This document shows, piece after piece, positions 1 to 7,851 of a DNA stretch of 28,214 nt. Position 1 is the first letter of the stretch; every line of letters starts with the position of its first letter. Position numbers and translations under genes: made by a program. This DNA is from Nevskia soli DSM 19509. Its GTDB lineage: Bacteria > Pseudomonadota > Gammaproteobacteria > Nevskiales > Nevskiaceae. The notes beneath the pieces were generated by a model, which saw nothing but the letters and a program-made list of their open reading frames with translations, was not told the origin of the DNA and made no database searches. Where the stretch lies: assembly GCF_000711955.1 (NCBI RefSeq), contig NZ_JONR01000052.1:1-28214 (forward strand), written 5' to 3'.

Positions 1-65
1 TAGAGCATTTTTGATTTAACAATCAACATTTGGTAAACATTCCTCAGGTTCTACGGGAGGAATGT

Positions 66-458
66 ATGCGCGCGTATCCACAGGAGTTTCGGGACCGGGT
101 GTTGGCGGCGCTAGGACGTGGGGAGAAGGCCAGCGAGATTGCCCGGCGGCTGGAAGTGAGTCGGTACTTTGTCTACCAAGTGCGCGATCGGTTCGTACTG
201 GAAAGCGAGCGTGGCATCCGCCAACTGGGAGGCTATCGACGTTCAGCCATCGAGGGGATGGAATCCACGATCCAAGGTTGGCTCAAAGCCGAGCCAGACC
301 TGACACTGCGGGACATGTGCGACCGGCTATCTTCCCAGGGCAGGGTCCTGAAGGTGCCGGCACTATGGCACCAGTTGAATCGGATGGGCCTGACGCTTAA
401 AAAAAACCCTGCACGCCAGCGAGCAAGAGCGCGCCGACGTGCAGCAAGCACGGCATGA
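66..458 (+). CDS. IS630 transposase N-terminal part (OrfA, HTH domain)
   Basis: This encodes the DNA-binding half of an IS630-family transposase. The first roughly 50 residues (MRAYPQEFRDRVLAAL, then ASEIARRLEVSRYFVYQ) form a helix-turn-helix typical of these OrfA proteins. A second helical region (TLRDMCDRLSSQGRVLKVPALWHQL) resembles the second HTH of the paired-like domain. I chose ATG 66 because GGGAGG at 55-60 is spaced 5 nt before it; an in-frame TTG at 30 is unlikely. After LKK the frame runs into an Arg/Ala-rich tail that looks like out-of-frame translation. The natural continuation (TLHASEQERADV) is in the orfB frame, one base on. Confidence 0.85.
   Translation: MRAYPQEFRDRVLAALGRGEKASEIARRLEVSRYFVYQVRDRFVLESERGIRQLGGYRRSAIEGMESTIQGWLKAEPDLTLRDMCDRLSSQGRVLKVPALWHQLNRMGLTLKKNPARQRARARRRAASTA
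399..406 (+). other. A8 homopolymer at the orfA/orfB junction
   Basis: Eight consecutive A residues lie where the orfA frame should join the orfB frame. Removing one A, or a +1 or -2 slip, joins LTLKK to TLHASEQERADVQQARHEWK without a break, which is what an intact IS630 transposase looks like. This may be a programmed or transcriptional slippage site, or a single-base insertion that inactivated the element. The sequence alone does not decide. Confidence 0.65.
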
Positions 459-1005
459 ATGGAAGACCACCTTTCAGCCGACCCTGGATCCGGCCAAGCT
501 GGTCTTCCTGGATGAAACCTGGGCCAGCACCAGCATGGCTCGCCGTTATGGGCGAGCGCCCCGAGGACAGCGCTGCGTAGCTGCCGTGCCTCATGGGCAT
601 TGGAAGACCACTACTTTCATCGCTGGGTTGCGCCAGGGTGGCCTGACGGCCCCTCTGGTGATCGATGGCCCCATGGACGGGGAAATATTCCTGGCTTATG
701 TGCGGGACTTTCTATGCCCCACGCTCAAGCCTGGCGATACCGTCATCGCCGACAATCTGGGCAGCCACAAGGTTGATGGGGTGCGGCAGGCTATTGAAGC
801 GGTAGGCGCAAGCATCCGTTACCTGCCGCCCTATTCCCCCGACCTCAATCCGATTGAGCAAGTCTTCGCCAAGCTCAAGACCCTGCTGCGCAAAGCCGCC
901 AAACGTACCGTCGATGCGCTCTGGGACCACATTGGCAGCCTCCTCGACGCATTCTCTCCGGAAGAATGCAGAAACTATCTCACCAACGCAGGGTATGTCG
1001 ATTAG
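439..1005 (+). CDS. IS630 transposase C-terminal catalytic part (OrfB)
   Basis: This is the DDE-superfamily catalytic domain that cuts and joins the IS ends. Counting from GTG 439, the acidic triad is visible: D25 in VFLDETW, D105 in VIADNLGSHK, and E140 in PYSPDLNPIEQVFAKLK. The last two are separated by 34 residues, as usual in IS630. The open frame really extends upstream to about base 394, giving the conserved KKTLHASEQERADV stretch. GTG 439 is therefore only the first possible internal start, and the protein is more likely made as a fusion with OrfA across the A8 run. The C-terminus (NYLTNAGYVD) is the usual IS630 end, so the coding potential is complete apart from the frame change. Confidence 0.87.
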   Translation: MQQARHEWKTTFQPTLDPAKLVFLDETWASTSMARRYGRAPRGQRCVAAVPHGHWKTTTFIAGLRQGGLTAPLVIDGPMDGEIFLAYVRDFLCPTLKPGDTVIADNLGSHKVDGVRQAIEAVGASIRYLPPYSPDLNPIEQVFAKLKTLLRKAAKRTVDALWDHIGSLLDAFSPEECRNYLTNAGYVD

Positions 1006-1032
1006 TAAATCGAAAATGCTCTAGCCACTGCT

Positions 1033-2151
1033 TCAAAGCATTCCCAGCAGTACATCTCCGGCCACTTCGCGGCGCCAGCCGCGCAGCAGCGGCACGTCGG
1101 CCGCCGCGCCGTGGCGCAATACCGCTTCCACGTCGCTGCGCGGTCCCAGCAGCGAGGGCGGCACGCCAAGCGTTTCGCCGAGCCCGCGCAGCCGTTCCAG
1201 CAACTGCTTCAGCTTGCCCTTCTGCGCGTCGTCGAGCACGGCTTCCTCCAGCGCCAGCGGCGCGCCATCGCCGGCGGCGCCAGCGATGACCTCCAGCAGA
1301 GCCACAGCATGGCGCTCCAGCGTCTTCGGCTGCAGCACATGCAGTCCTTCGAGTTGTTCGCGGCTGGTCGGCCGCCGCTCGGCCAGGCGGTACAGCGGTT
1401 CATCGTCGAGGATCCACTTGCGCGGGCGGTTGCGCTCCTGCGCCACCCGCTCGCGCCAGGCCGCCAGCGCCGCCGCCGCGCGCTGCGCCGGCGGCGGCAG
1501 GCGGGCCAGGCCCTTGAGGCGGCGCCAGGCGGCCTCCGGCGGATTGCGGTAGCGCGCCGGATCGCCCAGGCGCAGGCAGTCTTCCTGAAGCCACTGCAGG
1601 CGGCCGCGGCTCACCAGCTCATCGAGCAGGCGCGGATAGATCTCGCCGAGATAGCGCACATCGTCCGCGGCATAGGCCAGCTCCGCCGCGTTCAGCGGCC
1701 GCCGCGACCAGTCGGTGCGGGTCAGGCTTTTGTCCAGCTTCACGCCGAGCAGCTTCTCCACCAGCGCGGCGTAGCCGAGCTGGTCGCCGTAGCCAAGCAG
1801 GGCGGCGGCCACCTGGGAATCGAACAGCGGCTGCGGCGTGCGGCCTTCCAGCTGCGCGAAGATTTCCAGGTCCTGCGAGGCGGCATGGAACACCTTGGCC
1901 ACGTCGCTGGCGTGCAGCAGGTCGAGCAGCGGCCGCAGCGCCTCGCCCGGCAGCGCCACCGCGTCGATGCAGATGTTGTCGACGCCGTCGCCGACCTGCA
2001 CCAGGCACAGCTTGGGATAGTAGGTGTCCTCGCGCAGGAACTCGGTGTCCAGCGCCAGCCACGGCGCCTTGTGCCAGTTGTCGCAGGCGGCGGCGAGCTG
2101 GTCGGCGATGGCCAGCAGCGGGGTGGGATGACTCGTCAAGGTTCTTTCCAC
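1033..2151 (-). CDS. rnd: Ribonuclease D
   Basis: This is a 3'-5' exoribonuclease of the DEDD superfamily that trims the 3' ends of tRNA and other small RNAs in the cytoplasm. Exo motif I is ALDTEFLRE near residue 36, motif II is in VFHAASQDLEIF near residue 109, and motif III is YAADDVRYL near residue 160. An HRDC domain follows at about 210-290 (LAAWRERVAQERNRPRKWILDDEPLYRLA). The length of 372 aa matches E. coli Rnd (about 375). The listed start is GTG at 2151. A TTG four codons in, at 2139, has GGAAAG just upstream, so the exact start is uncertain. The gene is divergent from the membrane-protein/mpl pair. The IS630 element lies 9 bp past its stop and may have replaced its native 3' flank. 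Confidence 0.95.
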   Translation of the reverse strand: MERTLTSHPTPLLAIADQLAAACDNWHKAPWLALDTEFLREDTYYPKLCLVQVGDGVDNICIDAVALPGEALRPLLDLLHASDVAKVFHAASQDLEIFAQLEGRTPQPLFDSQVAAALLGYGDQLGYAALVEKLLGVKLDKSLTRTDWSRRPLNAAELAYAADDVRYLGEIYPRLLDELVSRGRLQWLQEDCLRLGDPARYRNPPEAAWRRLKGLARLPPPAQRAAAALAAWRERVAQERNRPRKWILDDEPLYRLAERRPTSREQLEGLHVLQPKTLERHAVALLEVIAGAAGDGAPLALEEAVLDDAQKGKLKQLLERLRGLGETLGVPPSLLGPRSDVEAVLRHGAAADVPLLRGWRREVAGDVLLGML

Positions 2152-2188
2152 TGGTTCTGTGAACGGCGTCCGCCCCGCATGGGCATGC

Positions 2189-2215
2189 TTGGGCGGGTCG
2201 ATGAACCGCTAGAAT
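2189..2215 (+). promoter_or_regulatory. Possible sigma-70-type promoter for the 2248-4255 operon
   Basis: TAGAAT at 2210-2215 is one mismatch from the -10 consensus. A weak -35 candidate, TTGGGC at 2189-2194, lies 15 bp upstream, so the spacing is short. It sits in the gap between the divergent rnd and membrane-protein genes, 33 bp before the ATG at 2248. Confidence 0.3.
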
Positions 2216-2247
2216 ACCAATCCTGCTGCTCCGCCCAAGAATTTCCC

Positions 2248-2883
2248 ATGCTGCCCCAAGCGTTCTGGACCACTCTGCGCATTCTCATCTTCCGTGCCGG
2301 TCCGGAAGACATGCCCTATGACACGGGCAACCGCCTCGGCGCGCCCTTCATCGCCTTCGCCGTGCTGGTCAACGCCGCGCTGGCGGCCGTGGCCGGAGAG
2401 ATGGCGGTGCTGATGAAGGCGATGGACGCGCCGCCGGCGCTGTGGGCCGACATCGTGCTCGGCGCCGTCAGCGTCGCGGCGATGGGCCTGTTCACCCGCG
2501 TGGCGCTGCGCGCGCGCCAGCTTGAGAGCCGGTTCCAGCAGACCTACAACGCCCTGCTCGGCACCAGTTCCATCCTCGGCCTGGCCATGGTGCTGCCGAT
2601 CCGGCAACTGCTGCCGTTCCTGCCCATCGCCCAGGACCTGAGCAAGAAGGTCAGCGCCAACCCGGACCTGGTCAACGATCCGAACGTGATGTCCGCCATC
2701 CCGGGCTGGACCATGCTGTTCTCGCTGATGATCCCGGTGCTGCTGGGCTGGCAGTTCGCCGTCACCGCCTTCATCTACCGCCGCGCCGCCAACACCAAGG
2801 CCGCCGGCGGCATCTTCATCGCCCTGCTGTGCCTGCTCACGGTGATGAGCTTCAAGGACATCTTCACCCTGCTGCTGCGCTGA
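2248..2883 (+). CDS. Five-helix integral membrane protein, Yip1-like, function unknown
   Basis: A 211-residue inner-membrane protein. After an N-terminal amphipathic stretch (LPQAFWTTLRILIFRAGPEDMPYD) come five hydrophobic segments at roughly residues 36-60, 70-90, 108-128, 152-175 and 182-205. Polar loops are short except for SKKVSANPDLVNDPNVMS before segment 4. The N-terminal layout and YD-x-GNRLG motif resemble Yip1/DUF1282-type proteins, but I do not recognise a specific family and assign no function. The start ATG 2248 follows the rnd divergence region; no strong Shine-Dalgarno sequence is seen. The stop is 22 bp before the mpl start, so the two genes are probably co-transcribed. That is the only hint of an envelope-related role. 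Confidence 0.8.
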   Translation: MLPQAFWTTLRILIFRAGPEDMPYDTGNRLGAPFIAFAVLVNAALAAVAGEMAVLMKAMDAPPALWADIVLGAVSVAAMGLFTRVALRARQLESRFQQTYNALLGTSSILGLAMVLPIRQLLPFLPIAQDLSKKVSANPDLVNDPNVMSAIPGWTMLFSLMIPVLLGWQFAVTAFIYRRAANTKAAGGIFIALLCLLTVMSFKDIFTLLLR

Positions 2884-2905
2884 GCGCTGCCCGGAAGAAA
2901 ACAGC

Positions 2906-4255
2906 ATGCGTTTGCACATCCTCGGCATCTGCGGCACCTTCATGGCCGGCATCGCGGCGCTGGCGCGCGAAGCCGGGCACAGCGTCACCGGCTCCGACGC
3001 CAACGCCTGGCCGCCGATGTCGACCCAGCTCGAAGCGCTCGGCATCACCGTCATGCCCGGCTACGATCCGGCGCACCTGCAGCCGGCGCCGGACGTGGTG
3101 GTGGTAGGCAACGTCATCACCCGCGGCAATCCCGCCATCGAATACGTGCTGAATCAGGGGCTGCCCTACATCTCCGGCCCGCAGTGGCTGGCCGAGAACG
3201 TGCTGCGCGGCCGCCATGTGCTCGCGGTCGCCGGCACCCACGGCAAGACCACCACCACCAGCATGCTGGCCTGGCTGCTCGAGCATGCCGGGCTGGAGCC
3301 GGGCTTCCTGGTCGGCGGCGTGCCGGTGAACTTTGGCGTCTCGGCGCGGCTCGGCAAGGGCCGCCACTTCGTCATCGAGGCCGACGAATACGACACCGCC
3401 TTCTTCGACAAGCGCAGCAAGTTCGTGCACTACGGGCCGCGCACCGCCGTTCTCAACAACCTCGAATACGACCACGCCGACATCTTCCCGGACCTGGCCG
3501 CCATCGAGCGCCAGTTCCATCATCTCGTGCGCACCGTACCCGGCGAAGGCCTGCTGGTGGTCAACGGCGCCGACGCCAACCTCAAGCGCGTGCTCGAGAT
3601 GGGCTGCTGGAGCGGCGTCGAATACTTCGACGATGCGCGCGGCTGGACCGCGCAGCGGCAAGGCCAGGGTTTCGAAGTGTTCCTGCGCGGCATCGCCCAG
3701 GGCCAGGCGCGCACGCCCATGGCCGGCGCCCACAACCGCTCCAATGCCGTGGCCGCCATCGCCGCCGCTGCGCACGCCGGCGTGCCGCCGCCAGCCGCCC
3801 TGCGCGGGCTGGAAGGCTTCCGCGGCATCAAGCGCCGGCTCGAACTGCGCGGCGAAGTGCGCGGCGTGCAGGTCTACGACGACTTCGCCCACCACCCCAC
3901 CGCCATCGCCGTCACCATCGCCGCCCTGCGCGAGCAGCTCGGCGACGGCGGCGGCCGCATCCTCGCCGTGCTGGAACCGCGCTCCAACACCATGCGCCTG
4001 GGCGGCCATGCCGAAACCCTGGCGGACAGCCTGCGCGACGCCGCGCTCAGCTTCGTCTACGCCCGGCCGGACCTGAAGTGGGACGCGCGGGGCGCCCTAG
4101 GCTCCCTCGGCGAGCGCCTGCACGTGCACGCCCGGCTCGAGGCCCTGGTTGCCGACGCCGTGGCGCAGGCGCGGCCGGGCGACCGCCTGCTGGTGATGAG
4201 CAACGGCGATTTCGGCGGTGTGCACCAGAAACTGCTGGATGCGCTAAGCGGCTGA
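2906..4255 (+). CDS. mpl: UDP-N-acetylmuramate:L-alanyl-gamma-D-glutamyl-meso-diaminopimelate ligase
   Basis: A Mur-ligase-family enzyme of peptidoglycan recycling. In the cytoplasm it joins the recovered tripeptide L-Ala-gamma-D-Glu-meso-Dap to UDP-MurNAc using ATP. The N-terminus MRLHILGICGTFMAGIAAL is the Mpl-type Rossmann start. The ATP-binding P-loop GTHGKTTTTSML is at about residues 110-121. The Mur signature HNRSNAVAAIAAA is near 277 and YDDFAHHPTAI near 328, with the C-terminal ligase domain (VLEPRSNTMRLG) after that. The length of 449 aa is normal for Mpl (E. coli about 457). It lies 22 bp downstream of a membrane-protein gene, suggesting one transcript. The AT-rich gap after its stop separates it from the next gene. 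Confidence 0.96.
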   Translation: MRLHILGICGTFMAGIAALAREAGHSVTGSDANAWPPMSTQLEALGITVMPGYDPAHLQPAPDVVVVGNVITRGNPAIEYVLNQGLPYISGPQWLAENVLRGRHVLAVAGTHGKTTTTSMLAWLLEHAGLEPGFLVGGVPVNFGVSARLGKGRHFVIEADEYDTAFFDKRSKFVHYGPRTAVLNNLEYDHADIFPDLAAIERQFHHLVRTVPGEGLLVVNGADANLKRVLEMGCWSGVEYFDDARGWTAQRQGQGFEVFLRGIAQGQARTPMAGAHNRSNAVAAIAAAAHAGVPPPAALRGLEGFRGIKRRLELRGEVRGVQVYDDFAHHPTAIAVTIAALREQLGDGGGRILAVLEPRSNTMRLGGHAETLADSLRDAALSFVYARPDLKWDARGALGSLGERLHVHARLEALVADAVAQARPGDRLLVMSNGDFGGVHQKLLDALSG

Positions 4256-4429
4256 AACGGTCGTTTTTCGGTGTTTCCGGTGATTTTCTTTCCAAATCAA
4301 CTATTTGATATGTAAATATTTATTAAGCTGTCACCAGACCGCAATCTGTTCTTCTTACGATCCCCTTACGTTTTGCAAAACCTGCGTGCTCGTCCGCTAG
4401 AGATGGCGCGCGCCTATTGGGAGATTGTC

Positions 4430-5263
4430 ATGATGAAGAACACCCGGCCGCTGCTGGCCGCGCCTGCCGTCCTGCTGCTCGCCGCCTGTGCCGGCATGGG
4501 CACTGAAATTCCGTCCTGGGGTCCGGACCTCGTGGCCGTCACCACCTCGAACAAGCTGATCACCTTCAACCACGGCAATCCCGGCACGCTCGAAAGCAGC
4601 GTCGCCATCTCCGGCCTCAAGTCCGGCGAGAACGTGGTCGGTATCGACTACCGCCCGTCCGACGGCAAGCTCTACGGCCTCGGCAGCAGCGGCGAGCTGT
4701 ACCAGCTCGACGTGCACAGCGGCGCGGCCACCCCCAAGGCGGCCCTGCACGCCGCCGCCGGCGACACCTACACCGCGCTCAACGGCAGCGCCTACGGCCT
4801 CAGCTTCAACCCGGTCGACGGCCAGCTGCGCGTGATCTCCGATGCCGGGCAGAACCTCAGCATCGATGCCGACAACGGCACCGTGCGCAGCGAAGCCAGC
4901 GTCGACAGCGGCAAGGTCAGCGTCGTCGCCGCCGCCTACACCACCCAGCCCAACGGCCCGTTCCAGACCACCCTCTACGCGCTCAACAGCAAGAGCGGCG
5001 AAATCGCCTCCTCGCTGGCGCCGCAGGGCGGCAAGCTGCTCGCCGTCGGCGCCCTCGGCGCCGACATCGGCAAGCCGGCCGGTTTCGACATCAGCGGCAA
5101 CGAGTCCACCGGCGTCGCCTACGCCGCCACCGTCGCGCCGGACGCCACCGCCTCCAAGCTCTACCTGGTCAAGCTCAGCGCCGGTTCGGTGAAGAGCCTC
5201 GGCACCATCGGCGGCAAGGAAAAGGTCAGCGGCCTGGCGATTCGGCCGGGCCTGGACAGCTAG
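4430..5263 (+). CDS. DUF4394-type lipoprotein
   Basis: A predicted exported lipoprotein of 277 aa. The signal peptide MMKNTRPLLAAPAVLLLAAC ends in a lipobox (LLAAC) whose Cys would be lipidated. The mature protein has repeated beta-propeller-like strands (VGIDYRPSDGKLYGLGSSGELYQLD, YGLSFNPVDGQLRVISDAGQNLSID). This pattern, including the FNPVD-x-LRV core, is characteristic of DUF4394. Its biochemical role is not known to me. I chose ATG 4430 (or the adjacent ATG 4433) because GGGAG lies at 4419-4423 and the signal peptide begins there; an in-frame start at 4373 would add a non-signal extension. The gene stands alone, preceded by an AT-rich gap (4256-4429) and followed by a strong terminator. 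Confidence 0.85.
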   Translation: MMKNTRPLLAAPAVLLLAACAGMGTEIPSWGPDLVAVTTSNKLITFNHGNPGTLESSVAISGLKSGENVVGIDYRPSDGKLYGLGSSGELYQLDVHSGAATPKAALHAAAGDTYTALNGSAYGLSFNPVDGQLRVISDAGQNLSIDADNGTVRSEASVDSGKVSVVAAAYTTQPNGPFQTTLYALNSKSGEIASSLAPQGGKLLAVGALGADIGKPAGFDISGNESTGVAYAATVAPDATASKLYLVKLSAGSVKSLGTIGGKEKVSGLAIRPGLDS

Positions 5264-5332
5264 GGGTCTGACGTCCTGTCACGCACCCGGCCATCCAGGG
5301 CCGGGACTGTTGAAACAGACTTGAATACGGAG

Positions 5333-5358
5333 GGGCCGGTCGCGAGACCGGCCCTTTT
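5333..5358 (+). terminator. Rho-independent terminator after the DUF4394 gene
   Basis: A perfect 9-bp stem GGGCCGGTC/GACCGGCCC (5333-5341 and 5346-5354) closes a GCGA tetraloop and is followed by TTTT. It lies 70 bp after the lipoprotein stop and 70 bp before the pmbA start. Confidence 0.9.
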
Positions 5359-5429
5359 GCTTTGGGGCGGCGCGTGTCCATTTCGCCCAGTTCCAGTATT
5401 CTGCGGCCACGCTTACTTCCGTCGCCGAA

Positions 5430-6788
5430 ATGACCCACCAGCCTCCCGCCGTCAGCCTTCCCTCCGTCGCCGAACTGCAGCCGCGCCTGGCGCAGGCGCT
5501 CGAACTGGCCAAGCGCGGCGGCGCCAGCGCCGCCGAAGCCCACCTCGGCGCCAGCCGCGGGCTTTCGGTCAATGTGCGCATGGGCGAGGTCGAGTCGGTG
5601 CAGTTCCAGCGCGACCGCGACCTGTCGGTGACCGTGTACTTCGGCCAGCGCACCGGCTCGGCCAGCACCACCGACCTGAGTGAAGCCGCGCTGGCGCGCA
5701 CCATCGAGGCCGCCTGCGCCATCGCCAAGGCCGGCGGCGAAGACCCCTGCATGGGCCTGGCCGACGCCGAACTGATGGCCAAGGATTTCCCGGACCTCGA
5801 CCTGAGCCACCCCTGGGAGGTTTCCGCCGAAACCGCCATCGAGATGGCGCGCGAGGCCGAGGCCGCCGCCTTCGCCGCCGACAAGCGCGTCACCCAGTCC
5901 GAAGGCGCCAGCGTCGACACGCGCCACTCCCTGCACCTCTACGCCAACACCCACGGCTTCTTCGGCCAGCGCGATGCCACCGACCACAGCATGGGCGTCG
6001 CCGCCATCGCCGTGCAGGGCGAAGCGATGCAGCTCGGCCACTGGTACACCACCTCGCGCCGCGCCGCCGACCTCGAAGCCGGCGCCGCCGTCGGCCGCAA
6101 GGCCGGCGAGCGCGCCGCCGCGCGCCTCGGCGCGCGCGGCATCGCCACCCGCACCGCGCCGGTGCTGTTCCCGGCGGAAGTGGCGCGCGGCCTGTTCGGC
6201 CATTTCATCGGCGCCATCTCCGGCGGCGCCCTGCATCGCCGCGCCTCCTTCCTGCTCAACAAGCTGGGCGAGCCAGTATTCGCCTCGCGCGTCAACGCGC
6301 GCCAGCTGCCCTTCATCCCGCGCGCCGCCGGCAGCAGCGCCTACGACCAGGAAGGCGTCGCCACCCGCGAGCGCGTGCTGCTCGACCAGGGTGTGCTCGG
6401 CGGCTACCTGCTCGGCAGCTACAGCGCGCGCAAGATGGGCATGACCAGCACCGGCAACGCCGGCGGCATCTTCAACCTGGTGGTCGACTCCACCTTCGCC
6501 GGCGGCCTCGAGGCCCTGGCGCGCGAAATGGGCGAAGGCCTGATCGTCACCGACCTGATGGGCCAGGGCGTCAACAACGTCACCGGCGACTACTCGCGCG
6601 GCGCCTCCGGCTTCTGGGTGGAGAACGGCGCCATCGCCTTCCCGGTGCAGGAAGTCACCATCGCCGGCAACCTCAGCACCATCTTCCAGGGCATCCAGGC
6701 CATCGGCGACGACGTCGATACCCGCGGCGGCGTGCGCTGCGGCTCGGTGCTGGTCGAGTCGATGATGATCGCGGGGGAAGCCGGTTGA
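5430..6788 (+). CDS. pmbA: PmbA/TldE metalloprotease-complex subunit
   Basis: PmbA (TldE) is the partner of TldD in the cytoplasmic TldD/TldE protease, known in E. coli for microcin B17 maturation and CcdA degradation. The length of 452 aa matches E. coli PmbA (about 450). Visible family segments are the N-terminal GGASAAEAHLGASRGLSVNVRMGEVE, the central TRTAPVLFPAEVARGLFGHFIGAISGGAL, and the C-terminal GGYLLGSYSARKMGMTSTGNAGG and GGVRCGSVLVESMMIAGEAG. PmbA subunits lack the zinc-binding HExxxH of TldD, and none is seen here. No tldD occurs in this window. The start ATG 5430 has only a weak ribosome-binding site. Its stop codon overlaps the TTG start of the next gene, so translation is probably coupled. 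Confidence 0.95.
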   Translation: MTHQPPAVSLPSVAELQPRLAQALELAKRGGASAAEAHLGASRGLSVNVRMGEVESVQFQRDRDLSVTVYFGQRTGSASTTDLSEAALARTIEAACAIAKAGGEDPCMGLADAELMAKDFPDLDLSHPWEVSAETAIEMAREAEAAAFAADKRVTQSEGASVDTRHSLHLYANTHGFFGQRDATDHSMGVAAIAVQGEAMQLGHWYTTSRRAADLEAGAAVGRKAGERAAARLGARGIATRTAPVLFPAEVARGLFGHFIGAISGGALHRRASFLLNKLGEPVFASRVNARQLPFIPRAAGSSAYDQEGVATRERVLLDQGVLGGYLLGSYSARKMGMTSTGNAGGIFNLVVDSTFAGGLEALAREMGEGLIVTDLMGQGVNNVTGDYSRGASGFWVENGAIAFPVQEVTIAGNLSTIFQGIQAIGDDVDTRGGVRCGSVLVESMMIAGEAG

Positions 6789-7591
6789 GGAAGATCCCGA
6801 TCTTCAAGGTCGACGCTTTCACCGACAAACTCTTCGGCGGCAATCCCGCGGCGGTCTGCCCGCTCGAAGAGTGGCTGCCGGATGAAACGCTGCAAGCCAT
6901 CGCCGCCGAGAACAATCTTTCCGAAACCGCCTTCTTCGTGCCGTCCTTCGGGTCCGGCGCGGACTATCACCTGCGCTGGTTCACGCCCACGGTGGAAGTC
7001 TCCCTGTGCGGCCACGCCACCCTCGCCAGCGGCCACGTGCTGCTCAACACCCTGGGCCTGCGCGGCAAGCGCGTCGTATTCAGCACCCAGTCCGGCCTGC
7101 TCACCGTGGAGCGGGACGGCGAAGGTCTCTGCGTGGACCTGCCCGCCCTGCCGCCGCTGCCCCTGAAAGACGTGCCGAAAGACCTGAGCGCAGGCCTTGG
7201 CCTGAAGCCGCAAGCCTGGCTCAGCAGCGGCCACAACTACCTCGCCGTGCTGGCCGAAGCCGGTGCCGTGGAGGCGCTGGTGCCGGACATGGCCGCATTG
7301 ACCCGCCTCACCGACAAGGGCCTCATCGTCACCGCGCCGGGCGGCGAGTACGGCGTCGACTTCGTCTCGCGCTACTTCACGCCGGCGCGCGGCATTCCGG
7401 AGGATCCGGTGACGGGTGGGGCGCATTGCGTGCTGGTGCCGTACTGGGCCGCCCGGCTGAAGAAGACGCGTATGGAAGCCTTGCAGGTTTCCGCGCGGCG
7501 CGGGCGTTTGAAGACCGAGTTGTTGGGGGAGCGGGTGCGGTTGGGTGGGCGTGTGGTGCCCTACCTGCGCGGCGAGATCGCTATTCCCTGA
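6785..7591 (+). CDS. PhzF-family isomerase/epimerase-like protein
   Basis: A PhzF/diaminopimelate-epimerase-fold protein of 268 aa. The family signature begins at the N-terminus (IFKVDAFTDKLFGGNPAAV). The proposed general acid/base Glu is E47 in NNLSETAFF. Substrate-loop motifs CGHATLASGHVLL (near 76) and IPEDPVTGGAHCVL (near 204) are intact. The native substrate of most chromosomal PhzF homologues is unknown, so phenazine biosynthesis should not be assumed; no other phz-like gene is nearby. The start is TTG at 6785, overlapping the pmbA stop in TTGA. No other start would keep the VDAF motif at its usual distance from the N-terminus. This overlap implies co-translation with pmbA. Confidence 0.92.
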   Translation: MRKIPIFKVDAFTDKLFGGNPAAVCPLEEWLPDETLQAIAAENNLSETAFFVPSFGSGADYHLRWFTPTVEVSLCGHATLASGHVLLNTLGLRGKRVVFSTQSGLLTVERDGEGLCVDLPALPPLPLKDVPKDLSAGLGLKPQAWLSSGHNYLAVLAEAGAVEALVPDMAALTRLTDKGLIVTAPGGEYGVDFVSRYFTPARGIPEDPVTGGAHCVLVPYWAARLKKTRMEALQVSARRGRLKTELLGERVRLGGRVVPYLRGEIAIP

Positions 7592-7681
7592 GTGGTATGC
7601 ACGGTCCTTTTTCCCTGCGAAGCGGAGGCGCGGCCGAGGTAGGGGGCGTTTGTTCCTGAAGCAACACCACCCTCCGTTCGC

Positions 7682-7743
7682 CCCGAGTGAATCGCGCAGC
7701 GGGTGTGCTTTTCCGAATGTCCCGAGTGAATCGCGAAGCGATT
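7682..7743. repeat. Two 20-bp direct repeats with a small palindrome
   Basis: CCCGAGTGAATCGCGCAGCG (7682-7701) recurs at 7721-7740 with one change. The second copy contains a 6-bp hairpin AATCGC-GAA-GCGATT (7729-7743). It lies in the 260-bp gap between the convergent phzF-like and patatin genes and is probably a short extragenic repeat. No gene is credible here. Confidence 0.6.
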
Positions 7744-7783
7744 TGTATCGAGGGAGGGGCCAAGCACGGAACCCTTCCCCAGC

Positions 7784-7818
7784 GTCATCCCCGCGCAGGC
7801 GAATCCAGCAAGGATGAC
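7784..7818. repeat. REP-like element between convergent genes
   Basis: GTCATCC (7784-7790) is inverted as GGATGAC (7812-7818), enclosing CCGCGCAGGCGAATCCAGC. This is a degenerate form of the widespread GTCATCCCCGCG...GGCGGGAATCCAG extragenic palindrome. It may also act as the 3' end of one or both convergent transcripts, though no clear T-tract is present. Confidence 0.5.
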
Positions 7819-7851
7819 AGCAAAAACATCAGCGTCCCGCCAGGACAAAAA

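Larger units (their letters stand above)
1..1023 (+). mobile_element. IS630-family insertion sequence, complete
   Basis: The two ends are imperfect inverted repeats: bases 1-24 match the reverse complement of 1000-1023 at 21 of 24 positions, both starting TAGAGCATTTT. The outermost dinucleotide at each end is TA, as expected for the TA target duplication of IS630/Tc1/mariner elements. Inside are an HTH-bearing OrfA and a DDE-bearing OrfB in different frames. The element sits 9 bp beyond the stop codon of rnd, so no gene is visibly broken on that side. The sequence left of base 1 is not available. The orfB stop codon lies inside the right terminal repeat. Confidence 0.93.

Noticed and set aside
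6785..7591. Phenazine biosynthesis gene phzF
   Set aside because: Only the broad family is supported. No other phenazine gene is present and chromosomal PhzF homologues mostly have unknown substrates.
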